A stretch of DNA of 7,616 nucleotides from Bacteriovoracaceae bacterium (lineage in GTDB: Bacteria; Bdellovibrionota; Bacteriovoracia; Bacteriovoracales; Bacteriovoracaceae), in assembly GCA_007116425.1 (NCBI GenBank), contig SKIL01000240.1:1-7616 (forward strand). The letters run 5' to 3'. Below, piece after piece: positions 7,060 to 7,616 of the stretch (position 1 is its first letter; every line of letters begins with the position of its first letter). The notes beneath the pieces are model-generated. The model made no database searches, was not told the origin of the DNA, and saw only the letters and a list, made by a program, of their open reading frames with translations. Position numbers and translations under genes: made by a program.

Positions 7060-7064
7060 CCTCT
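7060..7064 (-). promoter_or_regulatory. Ribosome binding site that decides the atpA start
   Basis: AGAGG sits six bases before the ATG at 7053 and directly abuts the in-frame TTG at 7059, so it supports the ATG start. It lies in the 24-base gap after atpH. Confidence 0.7.
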
Positions 7065-7077
7065 ATTTTTATACCAT

Positions 7078-7616
7078 TTATGAGTTTAAAACTGAGTGCT
7101 TTAATTGTTCTAATTGATTATCTAGAGACGCATCCAGTTGAAGGTCTTCCACTGTTACTTTATACCCAGCAGTTATCCTTTCACTTTGGACGTATTCTAA
7201 ATTTATTTCTTTGTTAACTTTTTGTTTTAAGTAACCAATAATTTTTTGCTTCACAGACTCATCAACATTTGCTTCTGAACCTTCAATTGTTCCACGTAGA
7301 AAACCTTTATCGTGATCATCTAAAACAATCACATCTTTGTAGATCATCGGAAGTTGTCCTTCACGCTTCTCTTCAATGAGGAATGTTATAAAATGTCTTA
7401 CGATTGGATTTGTATTGAGCTTATTCATAATATCGCCCATTACTGACTTCTTTTCTTCTGGAGTGAATACATCCAAGAAGAGTAGATTTTCTAAGTCTGA
7501 GCTTTTGTTGATAACTTCTGTAATTGAAGTTAACTCACCTGGTACATCGATACTTTTCTCTTTCCCAAGTTGATATAAGGCCGTTGCATATGCTTTTGAT
7601 ATATTTTCTGACTTCA
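7078..7616 (-). CDS. atpH: F0F1 ATP synthase delta subunit (missing only the first base of the start codon)
   Basis: Delta caps the F1 head and joins it to the peripheral stalk (the b subunits), holding alpha3beta3 still while gamma turns. Reading leftward from the edge, the frame is open from the last base of the window. The two outermost bases are TG, the end of an xTG start codon, followed by KSENISKAYATALYQLGK, which matches the usual delta N-terminus (S..A..YA.AL..LA). With that start the protein is 179 residues, the normal length (E. coli has 177). The in-frame TTG at 7476 is internal. Residues 1-105 form the helical domain that binds the alpha N-termini. The C-terminal part ends with the family pattern ITAGYKVTVED, DASLDNQLEQLK, corresponding to the GG-V-V-D-S---L--L motif of other deltas. 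It is the first atp gene visible; the upstream F0 genes, if linked, lie outside. Confidence 0.95.
   Translation of the reverse strand, partial: KSENISKAYATALYQLGKEKSIDVPGELTSITEVINKSSDLENLLFLDVFTPEEKKSVMGDIMNKLNTNPIVRHFITFLIEEKREGQLPMIYKDVIVLDDHDKGFLRGTIEGSEANVDESVKQKIIGYLKQKVNKEINLEYVQSERITAGYKVTVEDLQLDASLDNQLEQLKHSVLNS

Noticed and set aside
7054..7077. TATAAA in the atpH-atpA gap as an internal promoter
   Set aside because: No -35 partner was identified, and a short AT-rich gap in an operon gives such hexamers by chance.
1..7616. A hidden mobile element, CRISPR array, RNA gene or defence system
   Set aside because: I saw no tandem spaced repeats, terminal inverted repeats, transposase or integrase motifs, or tRNA-like cloverleaf. 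Most of the window is a standard atp operon.

Overview
The window carries the 3' part of a bacterial F1-ATPase operon (minus strand), one large unrecognised exported protein behind it, and the tail of a gene entering from the left on the plus strand. The DNA is AT-rich. The low GC, the atpHAGDC order and the character of the proteins suggest a Gram-negative of the old delta-proteobacterial group. A Bdellovibrionota/Bacteriovoracales member such as Halobacteriovorax is my best guess, but it rests on overall impression rather than on a diagnostic marker.

Right to left, in the direction of transcription: atpH (delta, complete except for the first base of its start codon, which lies just off the window), atpA (alpha), atpG (gamma), atpD (beta) and atpC (epsilon). 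Gaps between the genes are 9 to 24 bases. In two cases the Shine-Dalgarno sequence of the next gene overlaps the stop codon of the previous one, so this is a tightly packed, translationally coupled operon. It ends in a strong intrinsic terminator (9-bp GC-rich stem plus 8 T) about 30 bases after atpC. The products form the catalytic F1 head and stalk: three alpha/beta pairs, the gamma rotor shaft, the epsilon brake/sensor and the delta stator cap. The membrane F0 genes are not in the window.

After the terminator comes a 160-base AT-rich spacer that must hold the promoter of the next gene. That gene is a 737-residue protein with an N-terminal signal sequence, a charged and probably partly coiled-coil N-terminal half, and a beta-rich C-terminal half with the protein's only two cysteines. 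I do not recognise its family. Its 3' end overlaps, tail to tail by 22 bases, the 3' end of the plus-strand gene at the left edge. Only the last 128 codons of that gene are visible, and it may be the tail of a lytic-transglycosylase-like protein (weak resemblance).

I found no RNA genes, insertion sequences, CRISPR arrays or phage features. The atp section is ordinary housekeeping. The unexplained material is the 737-residue protein, its leader region and the convergent overlap.
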